Shown here in pieces: positions 17,677 to 25,374 of a DNA stretch of 64,000 bases; the first letter of the stretch is position 1, and every line of letters begins with the position of its first letter. The notes beneath the pieces are model-generated. The model was not told the origin of the DNA. It did no database searches and saw nothing but the letters and a program-made list of their open reading frames with translations. A program made the translations under genes and the position numbers. This DNA comes from a bacterium (GTDB lineage Bacteria; Verrucomicrobiota; Kiritimatiellia; CAIKKV01; CAITUY01). Location: assembly GCA_037128595.1 (NCBI GenBank), contig JBAXWB010000020.1:28462-92461 (forward strand). The letters run 5' to 3'.

Positions 17677-18795
17677 TTATGTAAGTAGTTGTTGATAAAC
17701 AGACAAGGTTTCGCTCGCTACGTCATCCCACGATGGCCAATGGGTAATCCGAACGGCGCCTTGCTGAATCAGTTCTGCATAGCGGCTCGCTTCAGTTGCG
17801 CGACAAAGCGCTGCGGCCATGTCATCGGAGGAAAGGGGGTTAAAATATTCAGCTGCTGAACCCGCTACTTCCCGGAATACGGGAATATCAGAGCAGACCA
17901 CCGGCGTGCCGCAGGCCATGGCTTCGAGCAGGGGTATCCCGAACCCCTCAGCTAAAGAGGGGTACACTAAGAGTTTAGCCGCAGCGTACAATTCTACAAG
18001 ACGCTGGTCGCTTACGGCGCCCAGGAAATGAATTTGCGTGTTCAGCCCCTGTTTATCTATAACGGCTTGATGCTCTTTTGCCAATGGTTCATCCGGGCCA
18101 CAAACGACAAGATGTGCCGTCATAGAGGGGGCTAAAGCCGCGTAAGCCTCGAGTATCCGTGTAAAATTCTTGTATGAGCCACGACGTCCCACGAAAAGCC
18201 AGTAGGGGTGCCCTTGGCATACTGTATCGCGTAAATGTTGGCACGCAGCGGAAGCGACCTGGGCGGTGCGAAATACATCGCCAACGGCTAACTGAATGGT
18301 CCGGATACGTTCCGGTGGGGTATTGGTAAATTTAAGGATATCCCGTTTGGTGCATTCACTTATGGCGATCACGCCATCCGCTGCTTCGATGGCTGATCGT
18401 TGTTGTGCAAGGAAGGCCGATCCGTTGGGGTGAAGGTCGGGATGATGCGCATCGACAAAATCATAAACGCTTACCACATTGCGACTTTTGGGGAAGGGGC
18501 TTTTGGTATAATAGCTCGAGTGAAAAATATCGGGGCCCTTCCCGTAGAGCTTGGCCCGCTTTGATAAACTCTGCAGGGCACGTGCCGGATGAGTCAACGC
18601 TCCATGGAAAGAGGAGAATACCGGGACCACATGAATATTGTCATGGATACCCACGCTCCCTGGAATCACTTCGGAGACGAACCATTCAGCCGAGGCGTCC
18701 ATTTTAGGCAACCGAACCAGAAGCTCATCAAAATATCTACGGATGCCGCCAACGGGACTGCGTGCGTAGACCATTCCATCAATCCAAATCTTCAT
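17677..18795 (-). CDS. Glycosyltransferase family 4 (mannosyltransferase-like)
   Basis: A 372-aa GT-B protein. It has the standard GT4 order: MKIWIDGMVYARSPVGGIRR with the glycine-rich acceptor-side loop, DIFHSSYYTKSPFP, VVSVYDFVDAHHPDLHP, ISECTKRDILKF, then WLFVGRRGSYKNFTRILEAY and LLVYPSLAEGFGIPLLEAMA (E-x7-E), the nucleotide-sugar site. This is the WbdB/MtfB-like group, often mannosyltransferases that build O-antigen backbones. Here the assignment to mannose is inference. It follows the fusion gene at 18802-20661 by six bases. Confidence 0.92.
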   Translation of the reverse strand: MKIWIDGMVYARSPVGGIRRYFDELLVRLPKMDASAEWFVSEVIPGSVGIHDNIHVVPVFSSFHGALTHPARALQSLSKRAKLYGKGPDIFHSSYYTKSPFPKSRNVVSVYDFVDAHHPDLHPNGSAFLAQQRSAIEAADGVIAISECTKRDILKFTNTPPERIRTIQLAVGDVFRTAQVASAACQHLRDTVCQGHPYWLFVGRRGSYKNFTRILEAYAALAPSMTAHLVVCGPDEPLAKEHQAVIDKQGLNTQIHFLGAVSDQRLVELYAAAKLLVYPSLAEGFGIPLLEAMACGTPVVCSDIPVFREVAGSAAEYFNPLSSDDMAAALCRATEASRYAELIQQGAVRITHWPSWDDVASETLSVYQQLLT

Positions 18796-18801
18796 AATCC
18801 A

Positions 18802-20661
18802 TCACGGTTTCACAAATAGAAGGGCGCCAACGCCACAGCCAGGCATGGTTTCCCATGAATCAAAAACCTTGTAATGAAGCGCAAATAGTTCGGGATCCTT
18901 GACCGCGACATGATTGCCATCACGGATCCAATCTTGAATATAATGATGAAAATGACCGGGCTGTTTTTCCCCATACCAGCCAATGCGAGTGGGCTGTATT
19001 CCCAGGGGCCGGATTAATCTTTGCTCGATGGCGTCTGCATCATACCAGCGCTGGAAGAAGGTTTGGGTCGTTCCGTCAGGCAGGACTTGTGGTTGTTGGG
19101 TCCCGTAACAATCGTTTTGGCGGTACTCGATCCGGAATGTCCGATCAACGGGAACCGTCAGGATCAGATGCCCCCCGGAGCGCAGGGCGGAGAACATTTG
19201 CTGGACTGCCCACGTGTCGTCATGATGGCCATTCTGAATGTGCTCGATGACGGAAATCGACCAAATGACATCATATCCGCCTTTTCGAACGGGGAGTGAT
19301 TCTATCCCGACTGGCTGTGTGGCGACGTTGGTGAAGTGGAGGGTTTCAATAATGGATTGGGTCTGTTGCACATCACGCAAATCAGGATTGATAATTTGCA
19401 AGTGTGCCGAAGGATGGCGCTTGGCTACATATAAACTGAATAAATAAGGAGAACTTACGTCCAGGCAGTGTTTGATTTTGGCCGGCAATGAGTCGCGCGC
19501 AAAGGAAAATTCATAATATCGCGTACTACTTAAAGGGGTTGACAGCAATCGCCACGATGCATGATGGGCTTTGATGAGCAGGCGAAAACCCAGCGAACGT
19601 CCAAACTGGAAAAAGTCATGTCCGATCAGGTTGGCGCGGCGGCCTTGTTGAATCGATTTTGACGAACGATAATACCAGAGAAACTGTTGCCAGAACCAAT
19701 CCAGAGTTTGTCTGGGGCGGCTTCTGTTTTGATGGGGACCACGCCACCAGCGCAACATCCTCTGGACGGAATCATAGGCTTGGTCAAGCCGGGAAGGGCT
19801 TGCTGCGCGCTCACGAGCTGCCACATATTGCCGGGTGGCCGCAGTAACATCCGGGCGCAATTCGATTTCAGGGAAGCGAGCCGGAATCTCACGGGACATG
19901 GGATTAGTTTTGATCACAAATTTCTTGAGTCGCAGGTTCGGGCGGTAGTTGACGCCCCCGTCCAAGCCGATGTTGTTTGTCAGGTAGGCCTTGGTTAGTG
20001 CGTGTAACCAATCTCGTTGGAGGCACTCCAGGAAAACCGGATAGTCCCAATAACGGCCGGGATATTTATTTACCGCGCGCACTGCTTGCACCACGTCATC
20101 CCCGGCCTGCCGTGGGATTTGGTCAGGAGATTCAAATGTTGGGCGATACTTTAGCACATTGGCGCCCACCATCTGCCACCGGTCTGCCCACGTGGCCCAG
20201 CCCCAGCAGGCGAAACGGGGCGAGAGGATCACATCGAAGGGATACCTCTGCAGGGCGTCCGGGCCGATGGTGGGATAGCCCCCCACGGAGAAGATTCGGG
20301 GTTGATTCCGGTAAACGTCCAACAAGCGCTCCATGGCTTCGCAGAACACTTCTGATGGAAGTACGTCGTCCTCGACCACGATGGCTTGGGGGTATCGTTC
20401 GAAAATTTCGTTCAGGCCAGAGACAATATTGCCGGCAGACCCTAGGTTGGTTGGGCGCTCGGTGAGAGTGATGGGTAAGTCCCGGTAGTTGCGAAGGAGA
20501 TCACGGACTTCGCGCACGCCCGCTTCATCCTCGGGCCGCGCGGGGCCGTCGGAAAAGGCCAGCACCTCTGCAGGCCGAACCGATTGGCACGATAGGGCAT
20601 CCAGGACCCGTAAGGTCTGCTGGGGGCGGTTGTAGGCAAAGAATATGACGGGTGTGGTCAT
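18802..20661 (-). CDS. Glycosyltransferase-methyltransferase fusion protein
   Basis: A 619-aa two-domain protein. The N-terminal part (about 1-290) is GNT-I/GT13-like or GT2-like: TTPVIFFAYNRPQQTLRVLD, VLAFSDGPARPEDEAGV, AIVVEDDVLPSEVFCEAM (EDD metal site) and SPRFACWGWATWADRW, a stretch typical of this bacterial group. The C-terminal part (about 385-619) is a class I methyltransferase: KHCLDVSSPYLFSLYVAKR, YDVIWSISVIEHIQNGHHDD and LRSGGHLILTVPVDRTF. Having both on one chain would couple sugar addition to methylation, as in chain-capping enzymes. No frameshift is seen between the halves. Confidence 0.85.
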   Translation of the reverse strand: MTTPVIFFAYNRPQQTLRVLDALSCQSVRPAEVLAFSDGPARPEDEAGVREVRDLLRNYRDLPITLTERPTNLGSAGNIVSGLNEIFERYPQAIVVEDDVLPSEVFCEAMERLLDVYRNQPRIFSVGGYPTIGPDALQRYPFDVILSPRFACWGWATWADRWQMVGANVLKYRPTFESPDQIPRQAGDDVVQAVRAVNKYPGRYWDYPVFLECLQRDWLHALTKAYLTNNIGLDGGVNYRPNLRLKKFVIKTNPMSREIPARFPEIELRPDVTAATRQYVAARERAASPSRLDQAYDSVQRMLRWWRGPHQNRSRPRQTLDWFWQQFLWYYRSSKSIQQGRRANLIGHDFFQFGRSLGFRLLIKAHHASWRLLSTPLSSTRYYEFSFARDSLPAKIKHCLDVSSPYLFSLYVAKRHPSAHLQIINPDLRDVQQTQSIIETLHFTNVATQPVGIESLPVRKGGYDVIWSISVIEHIQNGHHDDTWAVQQMFSALRSGGHLILTVPVDRTFRIEYRQNDCYGTQQPQVLPDGTTQTFFQRWYDADAIEQRLIRPLGIQPTRIGWYGEKQPGHFHHYIQDWIRDGNHVAVKDPELFALHYKVFDSWETMPGCGVGALLFVKP

Positions 20662-20685
20662 TAGCTGAAAAAAGGCTGCGTGTTT

Positions 20686-21378
20686 CTATCGGGCGACAAA
20701 TAACATGTCGGCGTAGTCGTCGTTAGTATCCAACACTGTCAAAAGACGGTAGTACGGATCAAGTCGGCTTCGGATCAGTTTCTCGTCGCGGACTTCAATC
20801 AGGATATGTCCGGGGCGATGCCGCTGAAAATCCAGGCCACCCAGCACTTGAGGTTCATAGCCTTCGACATCGAGGGAAAGCAGATCAATCTGTTTGACGC
20901 CATGGGCATCCAGGATAGAACTCAGAGTTCGGGTTGGAACTTCCACGAGGCAGGGTTGTTGGCCCCGTTTCAGGTGTTGTGACGCGACGGTTTCGTGCCG
21001 TTGTTCCTCCGCCTTGTCCTGCGCGCCGGGAATCTGGCTCATCAGGCCAAGACACTTGATCGTGATGCTCTTGGGCTCGGCATCAGAAGCCACCAGCGCG
21101 CATGACTCGACAATACAGCGAGGACGGTTGACCCGACATCGTGCAGCCAGTTCGGGTACAGGTTCGACCAGAAGGCCTGTCCAGCCCCGGTACCGCTCGA
21201 AGTACAGGGTATTGGTCTGGCTGACCCCGTCATTTGCTCCGGCTTCGATAAAGAAGCCTCCGTGCTTTTTCAAATAGGGGGCCAGTTTCAAGTCTAAGCC
21301 ATTGAGGCCGAACGAATGGCGCAACGGCGGCGGACAGAAACGGGAGCGTATCCACCGTAATGAGTCTGTCATGATCAT
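20686..21378 (-). CDS. FkbM-family methyltransferase
   Basis: A 230-aa protein with the FkbM pattern: KHGGFFIEAGANDGVSQTN (motif I), TGLLVEPVPELAARCRVN, and IDLLSLDVEGYEPQVLGGL, the usual D-x-E-G motif. FkbM-type enzymes are SAM-dependent O-methyltransferases common in polysaccharide and natural-product clusters. Start ATG overlaps the stop of the ATPase gene (ATGA). Being translated directly after the exporter ATPase is consistent with a role in finishing the glycan before export, which is inference. Confidence 0.9.
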   Translation of the reverse strand: MIMTDSLRWIRSRFCPPPLRHSFGLNGLDLKLAPYLKKHGGFFIEAGANDGVSQTNTLYFERYRGWTGLLVEPVPELAARCRVNRPRCIVESCALVASDAEPKSITIKCLGLMSQIPGAQDKAEEQRHETVASQHLKRGQQPCLVEVPTRTLSSILDAHGVKQIDLLSLDVEGYEPQVLGGLDFQRHRPGHILIEVRDEKLIRSRLDPYYRLLTVLDTNDDYADMLFVAR

Positions 21379-22703
21379 GTTTGCTCCTTCTCGTTCAAAG
21401 TCCAGTCGCCCTGCAACAGTACGGGGGCCCCTTGCCCGAAACCACGCCGGCCGGTGCCATAAAAATCCCCTTCAGCGACTTGCAGGTGCCCAATGCCGTC
21501 ACGAGGCCAGTCCACTTCGCTCCCTCTCGCGGTGATGCGTGCCCCGAGGCGATAGCGGCCCGCCGCGAATGGCAACTTGTTCAGCCGGAATCTCACTTCG
21601 CCACGGGGGGTTTGTAAATCAAACAGGTTTCCCTGATATGACCCGTAGATCACCGTCAGCATTTGGACTCCAGAGGAGTCCTGGATGGAGAGCCCGAAAT
21701 CCACCTCGCGTAGGGGGACTTTGGCGCGATCACATTCATATGACAGCACGACCACCATCGGGTCGCCGCTGCGGGCGGTTTGGATGGGACGGCCTTCAGA
21801 ATCCTCCAGATGCCAGGCGGTGAGCTTGACGACCCCGGAGCCACTCCGATCCGTGCGATGGGCCAAATCAACCCGTGCCAACGTCTGGTCAATGACGCCA
21901 TTGATGTAGTGATGGATCACCTGCCGGGGTTGGCCGTCAGCGGCAACCTTCCCTTCGTGGATCAGCACACAGCGGCTGCACAGATTTTGCACTGCCGCCA
22001 TGTTGTGGCTAACGAAGAGAATGGTCCGGCCGGTTTTTGCCACTTCTCCCATTTTTCCTAGGCATTTCTGCTGGAACGCCGCATCGCCGACGGCCAACAC
22101 CTCGTCCACCAAAAGGATTTCCGGCTCCAGATGGGCGGCGACGGCAAATGCCAAACGCACATACATTCCGCTGGAGTAGCGTTTCACCGGGGTGTCAATG
22201 AACTGTTCCAGTTCCGAGAAAGCGACGATCTCGTCAAACTTGGCGGCAATCTCGCGTTTTTTCATGCCCAGAATCGTGCCGTTCATATAGACATTCTCGC
22301 GCCCCGTCAGATCCGGGTGGAAGCCTGTCCCTACCTCCAGAAGCGAGGCTACACGGCCATTGATAAAGGCTTCGCCGGATGAGGGTTCCGTGATCCGGGT
22401 GAGGATTTTCAACAACGTGGACTTGCCTGCTCCATTACGGCCAATGATGCCGATGACACTGCCTTGTTCCACGTCGAACGAAACGTCCTTCAGTGCCCAG
22501 AACAGATCGGCGCCTTTGCGTTCGGCCTCGACTTTGCGGGCCTCGGTGGCGGTATGGCCTACCTTGCTGAAGTGTTCATGTGGGTCACGGCCACGCAGTT
22601 TGTGCCACCAGTACTGTGCCTCATCCACCAGTGTATGGCGCCCGATGGTGCCAAGGTGATAGCATTTTGAGAGATTTTGAACAGAGATAGCGGTGGTTGT
22701 CAT
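21375..22703 (-). CDS. ABC transporter ATP-binding protein for polysaccharide export (Wzt/TagH-like)
   Basis: A 442-aa ATPase. Walker A is GRNGAGKST (about residue 80), the signature is YSSGMYVRLAFAVAAH and Walker B ILLVDEVLAVGD, the Wzt/TagH-typical form. After the ATPase domain (to about 265) comes a beta-rich extension of about 175 residues (VVLSYECDRAKVPLREVDFG, FRLNKLPFAAGRYRLGARIT), the position of the carbohydrate-binding domain of Wzt. In O-antigen systems that domain recognises the modified end of the glycan. I chose the start at 22703, which overlaps the permease stop (ATGA). Confidence 0.92.
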   Translation of the reverse strand: MTTTAISVQNLSKCYHLGTIGRHTLVDEAQYWWHKLRGRDPHEHFSKVGHTATEARKVEAERKGADLFWALKDVSFDVEQGSVIGIIGRNGAGKSTLLKILTRITEPSSGEAFINGRVASLLEVGTGFHPDLTGRENVYMNGTILGMKKREIAAKFDEIVAFSELEQFIDTPVKRYSSGMYVRLAFAVAAHLEPEILLVDEVLAVGDAAFQQKCLGKMGEVAKTGRTILFVSHNMAAVQNLCSRCVLIHEGKVAADGQPRQVIHHYINGVIDQTLARVDLAHRTDRSGSGVVKLTAWHLEDSEGRPIQTARSGDPMVVVLSYECDRAKVPLREVDFGLSIQDSSGVQMLTVIYGSYQGNLFDLQTPRGEVRFRLNKLPFAAGRYRLGARITARGSEVDWPRDGIGHLQVAEGDFYGTGRRGFGQGAPVLLQGDWTLNEKEQT

Positions 22704-23539
22704 ATCGTATCCACAAAATTGCGCTGAACGCGATTGAAGACTAATAAACCGCTGGCCAGCAAGATTAGCGTAATGGCCACACTGACGGTTGCGGCTAACA
22801 GGGTCACAGTACCGGTGCCGGTGAACATCCAGCGGGCGCTTTCGACCACAAATGATAGGGGATTGACCCAAAGCAGGATTTTCATGGAGGGACGCACCAC
22901 CAGTGAAGCCGGCCAGACGATGGGGGTGGCATACATCCAGATCTGTGTCAGAAAGGTGAGGGCAAAGCGCAAGTCGCGATATTTTGTCGTCAAGGCCGCC
23001 ACCCATAATCCGACGCCGAGTCCGATCAGCGCGCATTGGATAACCAGAAGGGGAAACAGGAATAATTCCCAGCGCGGGTGCATGGAGGATGGTGTGAATC
23101 CCAGGAAGTAAGCGTAAAACCCGAGAAACATGACGAGATTCAGGACAAAGTGGGCCAGGTTGCTGATCACTCCGGAAAGCGGGATGATCAGCCGGGGGAA
23201 ATAGACTTTTGACAAGATACTTGTATTAGACACCAGGGAATTTGCGCCCTGGGTCATACAGCCTGAGAAATAATTCCATAACACCGTCCCACTCATGTAG
23301 AAAACGATTTTCGGGACCCCGTCCGTGGAGATATTGGCCAACTGCCCGAAAATGACTGTGAACACCAAGGTGGTGATCAGGGGCTGGATGATGAACCACA
23401 GCGGCCCTAAAATGGTTTGCTTATAGATGGCGGTCAGATCCCGGACGGTCAACATCCAGAGCAGGTCGCGGTATTCCACGATCTCTTTCCAGTTGATTTT
23501 CCACCAGGGCTGATTGGCTTTGATATGAGTTCTATGCAC
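22700..23539 (-). CDS. ABC-2 type polysaccharide exporter permease (Wzm/TagG-like)
   Basis: A 279-aa integral membrane protein with six predicted spans. The N-terminal amphipathic part reads YRDLLWMLTVRDLTAIYKQ then LGPLWFIIQPLITTLVFTV, the Wzm/TagG hallmark in which the RD..YKQ..LGPLW stretch leads into the first span. With the Wzt-like ATPase it moves undecaprenyl-linked glycan across the inner membrane. The start is GTG with no clear Shine-Dalgarno; no in-frame ATG lies upstream. Repeats that could be an operator lie just before it (23541-23574). Confidence 0.92.
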   Translation of the reverse strand: MHRTHIKANQPWWKINWKEIVEYRDLLWMLTVRDLTAIYKQTILGPLWFIIQPLITTLVFTVIFGQLANISTDGVPKIVFYMSGTVLWNYFSGCMTQGANSLVSNTSILSKVYFPRLIIPLSGVISNLAHFVLNLVMFLGFYAYFLGFTPSSMHPRWELFLFPLLVIQCALIGLGVGLWVAALTTKYRDLRFALTFLTQIWMYATPIVWPASLVVRPSMKILLWVNPLSFVVESARWMFTGTGTVTLLAATVSVAITLILLASGLLVFNRVQRNFVDTI

Positions 23540-23540
23540 G

Positions 23541-23574
23541 GTTGTTAAGTTGTAATGTTGTTAAGTTGCTTAAC
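23541..23574 (-). promoter_or_regulatory. Putative operator/promoter region before the exporter operon
   Basis: Two copies of GTTGTTAAGTTG (23541-23552 and 23557-23568) with 16-bp periodicity, the second merging into an inverted repeat GTTAAG-TTG-CTTAAC (23560-23574). A related GTTTAC / GTTAAC pair lies before the regulator gene at 24157-24174. This could be the binding site of the regulator encoded next door; no promoter boxes are clear enough to call. Confidence 0.35.
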
Positions 23575-23650
23575 CTGTGGGCAGACTTCGTCCCTGTAAA
23601 TTATGCGGCACTTACGCCGGGCCTGCCGTCGCAGGCAATACTCAAAAAAA

Positions 23651-24142
23651 TCAACTCACTCGCGTCAACAGTTTGACCAGCGGATTCTCCAGGACCGACA
23701 TGGCGGTATCCCGGAGTTTTCGGGCGCGTTTGACGCGGCCCAAGATGAACTCTGCTTCTGATTCCGGTGCTCCGGTTTTCAATTCTGATTCGGCCTGCTG
23801 AAGTTCTGTCGCCAATAGGCTCATTTTATTGCGGACCATCATAAGGAGGCCCTGATGAAGGGCGCTGGCGATGTCGTCGGCGGTCCGGTAATAGGTCTTG
23901 CGGTCCCCTGATTTCCAGGAACGGCGCAGGAGGCCGAGGCTTTCCAACTGGCGCGCGGCAATGCTGACCGCCGCCTTGCTCAGTTCCAGCTCTTTTGCCA
24001 GATCCTCCAGCGACTGTTCAGCGGGAGTGAGATAGAGATGGACGAGCAGCTGCCCAACAATACGGCCCAACCCGAGGTCCTGGGCGGTTCGTCCCCCTAC
24101 CTCCGTTAGCCGCTTCCTTACTTGTGCCGTCGATTCGCTCAT
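23651..24142 (-). CDS. GbsR/MarR-like HTH transcriptional regulator
   Basis: A 163-aa protein with a winged-helix domain (about residues 25-95): GRIVGQLLVHLYLTPAEQSL, DLAKELELSKAAVSIAARQL with the recognition helix, and LLRRSWKSGDRKTYYRT as wing. The C-terminal half is helical (KMSLLATELQQAESELKTG), suited to dimerisation. This GbsR/PadR-like group is commonly found as the first gene of extracellular polysaccharide clusters in PVC bacteria. It reads in the same direction as the exporter genes, 111 bp away, and probably controls them and itself. Confidence 0.8.
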   Translation of the reverse strand: MSESTAQVRKRLTEVGGRTAQDLGLGRIVGQLLVHLYLTPAEQSLEDLAKELELSKAAVSIAARQLESLGLLRRSWKSGDRKTYYRTADDIASALHQGLLMMVRNKMSLLATELQQAESELKTGAPESEAEFILGRVKRARKLRDTAMSVLENPLVKLLTRVS

Positions 24143-24156
24143 AAAAAGTGCTGAGT

Positions 24157-24174
24157 GTTTACAAAACTGTTAAC
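24157..24174 (-). promoter_or_regulatory. Possible autoregulatory operator of the HTH regulator
   Basis: GTTTAC-AAAACT-GTTAAC: two half-sites in near-inverted arrangement 15 bp before the regulator start. The half-site GTTAA(C/G) is shared with the repeats at 23541-23574. The regulator start has no Shine-Dalgarno in the CACTTTTT just before it. Only a pattern match by eye. Confidence 0.3.
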
Positions 24175-24315
24175 GCACAAAATACAAGAAACAGAAGGAG
24201 GTGTCAAGGAGGGTTTGGGAATGGGGCAGGGAAGACGCATCTAAATATTCAGTAGAATCAAGATAATCAGACAGAATTTCCAGATGTGGGTGCATCCCTG
24301 TGTTTTGACTCTCGC

Positions 24316-24390
24316 TGTGGGGCGGATGTCCCCATCCGCCTAGTTGCCAGGTGGATCCTCCGACAGGCGGCTGGGGACATCCGCCCCACA
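24316..24390. repeat. Long hairpin (26-bp arms, one mismatch) in an otherwise empty 404-bp gap
   Basis: Arms 24316-24341 and 24365-24390 are inverted repeats built on TGTGGGGCGGATGTCCCC with a single mismatch (T against G near the inner end) and a 23-nt loop. It lies between two minus-strand transcription units, and no T-run follows, so it is more like a dispersed palindromic repeat than a terminator. Apart from the operator-like pair at 24157-24174, I see no gene in 24143-24546. Confidence 0.7.
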
Positions 24391-24546
24391 ACTCAGAGAT
24401 GCACTCAACCCTTGCTTCACTCTTTATTTTTTTTTGTTCATTCTATCAAATTCCATTTATTTTAAACGCAATATGGTGATTTTAGATGCGTCTGCCCTAG
24501 GGAAACCGACAGGGAAGTCCCATCAAATGATCAAGACAACGCCGGA

Positions 24547-25374
24547 TCATGAGGCCTTCTTGACTACATCCTGGATGACCAATCCCGCCAAGGTGAAGCC
24601 AAATACCGCCGTCACATGCACCGCCGTCCCATTGACCTGAGTCTTGCGGGCGCACCAGTCGGGATTATCCTCATTGTCTGAAGGGGCGAGTGATGGAAGC
24701 GGGGCGGAATGGGAGCAGGCGCATTGGCCGGTACCGCAGATGGTCTCCGTTTTGGGATCAAGCGGCACTTCCTCGCTATAGACACAGAGAAAATCCTTGG
24801 TGACGCATTTTTTGCCCAGCCGTTTCCGGACCATGCGGGCAAGGGGACACATCCGGGTACGGGAGAGTGGCCCGGCTTTGATCTGGGTCGGATCCAGTTT
24901 GGCGCCGGTCCCCATGCAGGAATAGACGGTGGTGCCGGCATCCAGACTGCGTTCGATCAGCATGACTTTGTACTGGAGGCTGTCTATCGCATCGAGGACA
25001 TAGTCGTAGGTTTTGAGATCAAACTGTTCGCAGGTGCGCCCGGTATAGGCCAGATGGTGGGCGTCGATGGTGGCATAGGGATTGATGTCCAAAAGCCGTT
25101 TTTTGAGTTCCTCCACCTTGGATTTCCCGACATTCACCGTGGTGGCCTGGAGTTGCCGGTTGATATTGGTCGAGCAGACATCATCCGAATCCACCAGCGT
25201 CAGGTGTTCAACGCCGGAGCGGATCAGGGCCTCTGCGGTCCAACTGCCCACCCCGCCCACCCCGAACAGGGCTACGCGGATATGGGTCAGCCGATCCATG
25301 GCCGGCTTGCCCACCAGCATGGTGGTGCGATGAAAGAGGTGCCCGCGGCAGGGGGAAGGTGCTGCCCCGCTCAT
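24547..25374 (-). CDS. tcdA: tRNA threonylcarbamoyladenosine dehydratase (TcdA/CsdL-type, ThiF fold)
   Basis: A 275-aa E1-like enzyme. HIRVALFGVGGVGSWTAEAL is the GxGxxG ATP loop, LTLVDSDDVCSTNINRQLQA the metal/ATP site with the conserved N-x-N-R-Q, and YDYVLDAIDSLQYKVMLIER the usual D-A-D/I segment. TcdA cyclises t6A to ct6A at position 37 of ANN-decoding tRNAs, using ATP. Length and order fit. The start overlaps the glycogen branching enzyme stop (ATGA). Cys-rich CGTGQCACSH near residue 225 is unusual but lies in the variable part of the family. Confidence 0.9.
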   Translation of the reverse strand: MSGAAPSPCRGHLFHRTTMLVGKPAMDRLTHIRVALFGVGGVGSWTAEALIRSGVEHLTLVDSDDVCSTNINRQLQATTVNVGKSKVEELKKRLLDINPYATIDAHHLAYTGRTCEQFDLKTYDYVLDAIDSLQYKVMLIERSLDAGTTVYSCMGTGAKLDPTQIKAGPLSRTRMCPLARMVRKRLGKKCVTKDFLCVYSEEVPLDPKTETICGTGQCACSHSAPLPSLAPSDNEDNPDWCARKTQVNGTAVHVTAVFGFTLAGLVIQDVVKKAS

